A program made the position numbers and the translations under genes. A stretch of 64,000 nt of DNA from Candidatus Enterococcus murrayae. GTDB taxonomy: Bacteria; Bacillota; Bacilli; Lactobacillales; Enterococcaceae. How positions within the stretch are numbered: position 1 is the stretch's first letter; every line of letters starts with the position of its first letter. The DNA lies in assembly GCF_017315985.1 (NCBI RefSeq), contig NZ_JAFLVR010000043.1, positions 17,546-81,545 of the forward strand. The letters run 5' to 3'. The notes under the pieces are model-generated. The model was not told the origin of the DNA, ran no database searches, and saw only the letters and a program-made list of their open reading frames with translations. This document shows, one piece after another, positions 63,990 through 64,000 of the stretch.

Positions 63990-64000
63990 TTATTTGATAT

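Noticed and set aside
63538..64000. CRISPR array
   Set aside because: The repeated unit is only 6-7 bp, occurs in both orientations and has irregular spacing; no cas genes are present.
1..64000. Insertion sequences or transposons
   Set aside because: No transposase, resolvase or integrase frame and no terminal inverted repeats with target duplications were found.

Overview
The window reads as part of a large low-GC Firmicute plasmid, most likely from an Enterococcus of the E. avium/E. raffinosus type. That host is an inference. It rests on a RepA_N-type initiator (60371-61453), a ParA/small-partner partition pair (62105-63505), dense AGTAAAC repeats like those of pheromone-type enterococcal plasmids, strong AGGAGG ribosome sites and typical enterococcal neighbours. 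No insertion sequence, transposase, integrase or CRISPR array was seen.

Region 1 (1-24 kb) is sugar metabolism. A minus-strand operon (141-7850) carries a fructose-family PTS (EIIBC, EIIA), a GH38 alpha-mannosidase, an RpiR regulator, a GH1 phospho-glycosidase and a ROK kinase. Next is a sugar ABC transporter (8448-12341) with an orphan EIIB-like protein at its end. Divergent from it is a three-gene sensing system: YtfQ-like lipoprotein, YesM-like histidine kinase and AraC-type response regulator. Phosphoketolase (xfp) and araA, araD, araB with araR complete an L-arabinose route; the araB promoter has an AraR-like operator in its spacer. Region 2 (24-36 kb) is mixed: small membrane proteins, an LtaS-type enzyme, a DUF2975/XRE pair, a BceAB-like ABC system with a YxeA-like protein, and an ABC-F gene behind a leader peptide and attenuator.

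Region 3 (26.9-27.0 kb and 36.5-60.3 kb) is the remarkable part: what looks like a complete plasmid-borne selenocysteine and D-proline reductase (Stickland) system. It has selC (tRNA-Sec with its own promoter and terminator) and the operon selD-yedF-DUF3343-selB-desulfurase-selA, followed by a TudS-related protein and an ECF S component whose genes overlap by ATGA. The prd cluster is prdC-prdA-small protein-prdB-prdD-prdE-prdF-TauE-like. Both prdB and prdC are interrupted by an in-frame UGA in a conserved context and are read here as selenoproteins. Next door are a POT peptide transporter, proline iminopeptidase, two M24 (Xaa-Pro type) peptidases, a two-part ThrE-type exporter and a ClC channel. 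Together they suggest uptake of peptides, release of proline, racemisation and reduction.

Region 4 (60.3-64 kb) is the replication and partition locus. The repA leader is overlapped by a predicted antisense RNA with its own promoter and terminator. Two perfect DnaA boxes and two repeat blocks lie around parAB. The clearest candidate for something undescribed is the TudS-related/ECF pair at the end of the selenium operon, which may be a selenium acquisition route; this is inference.
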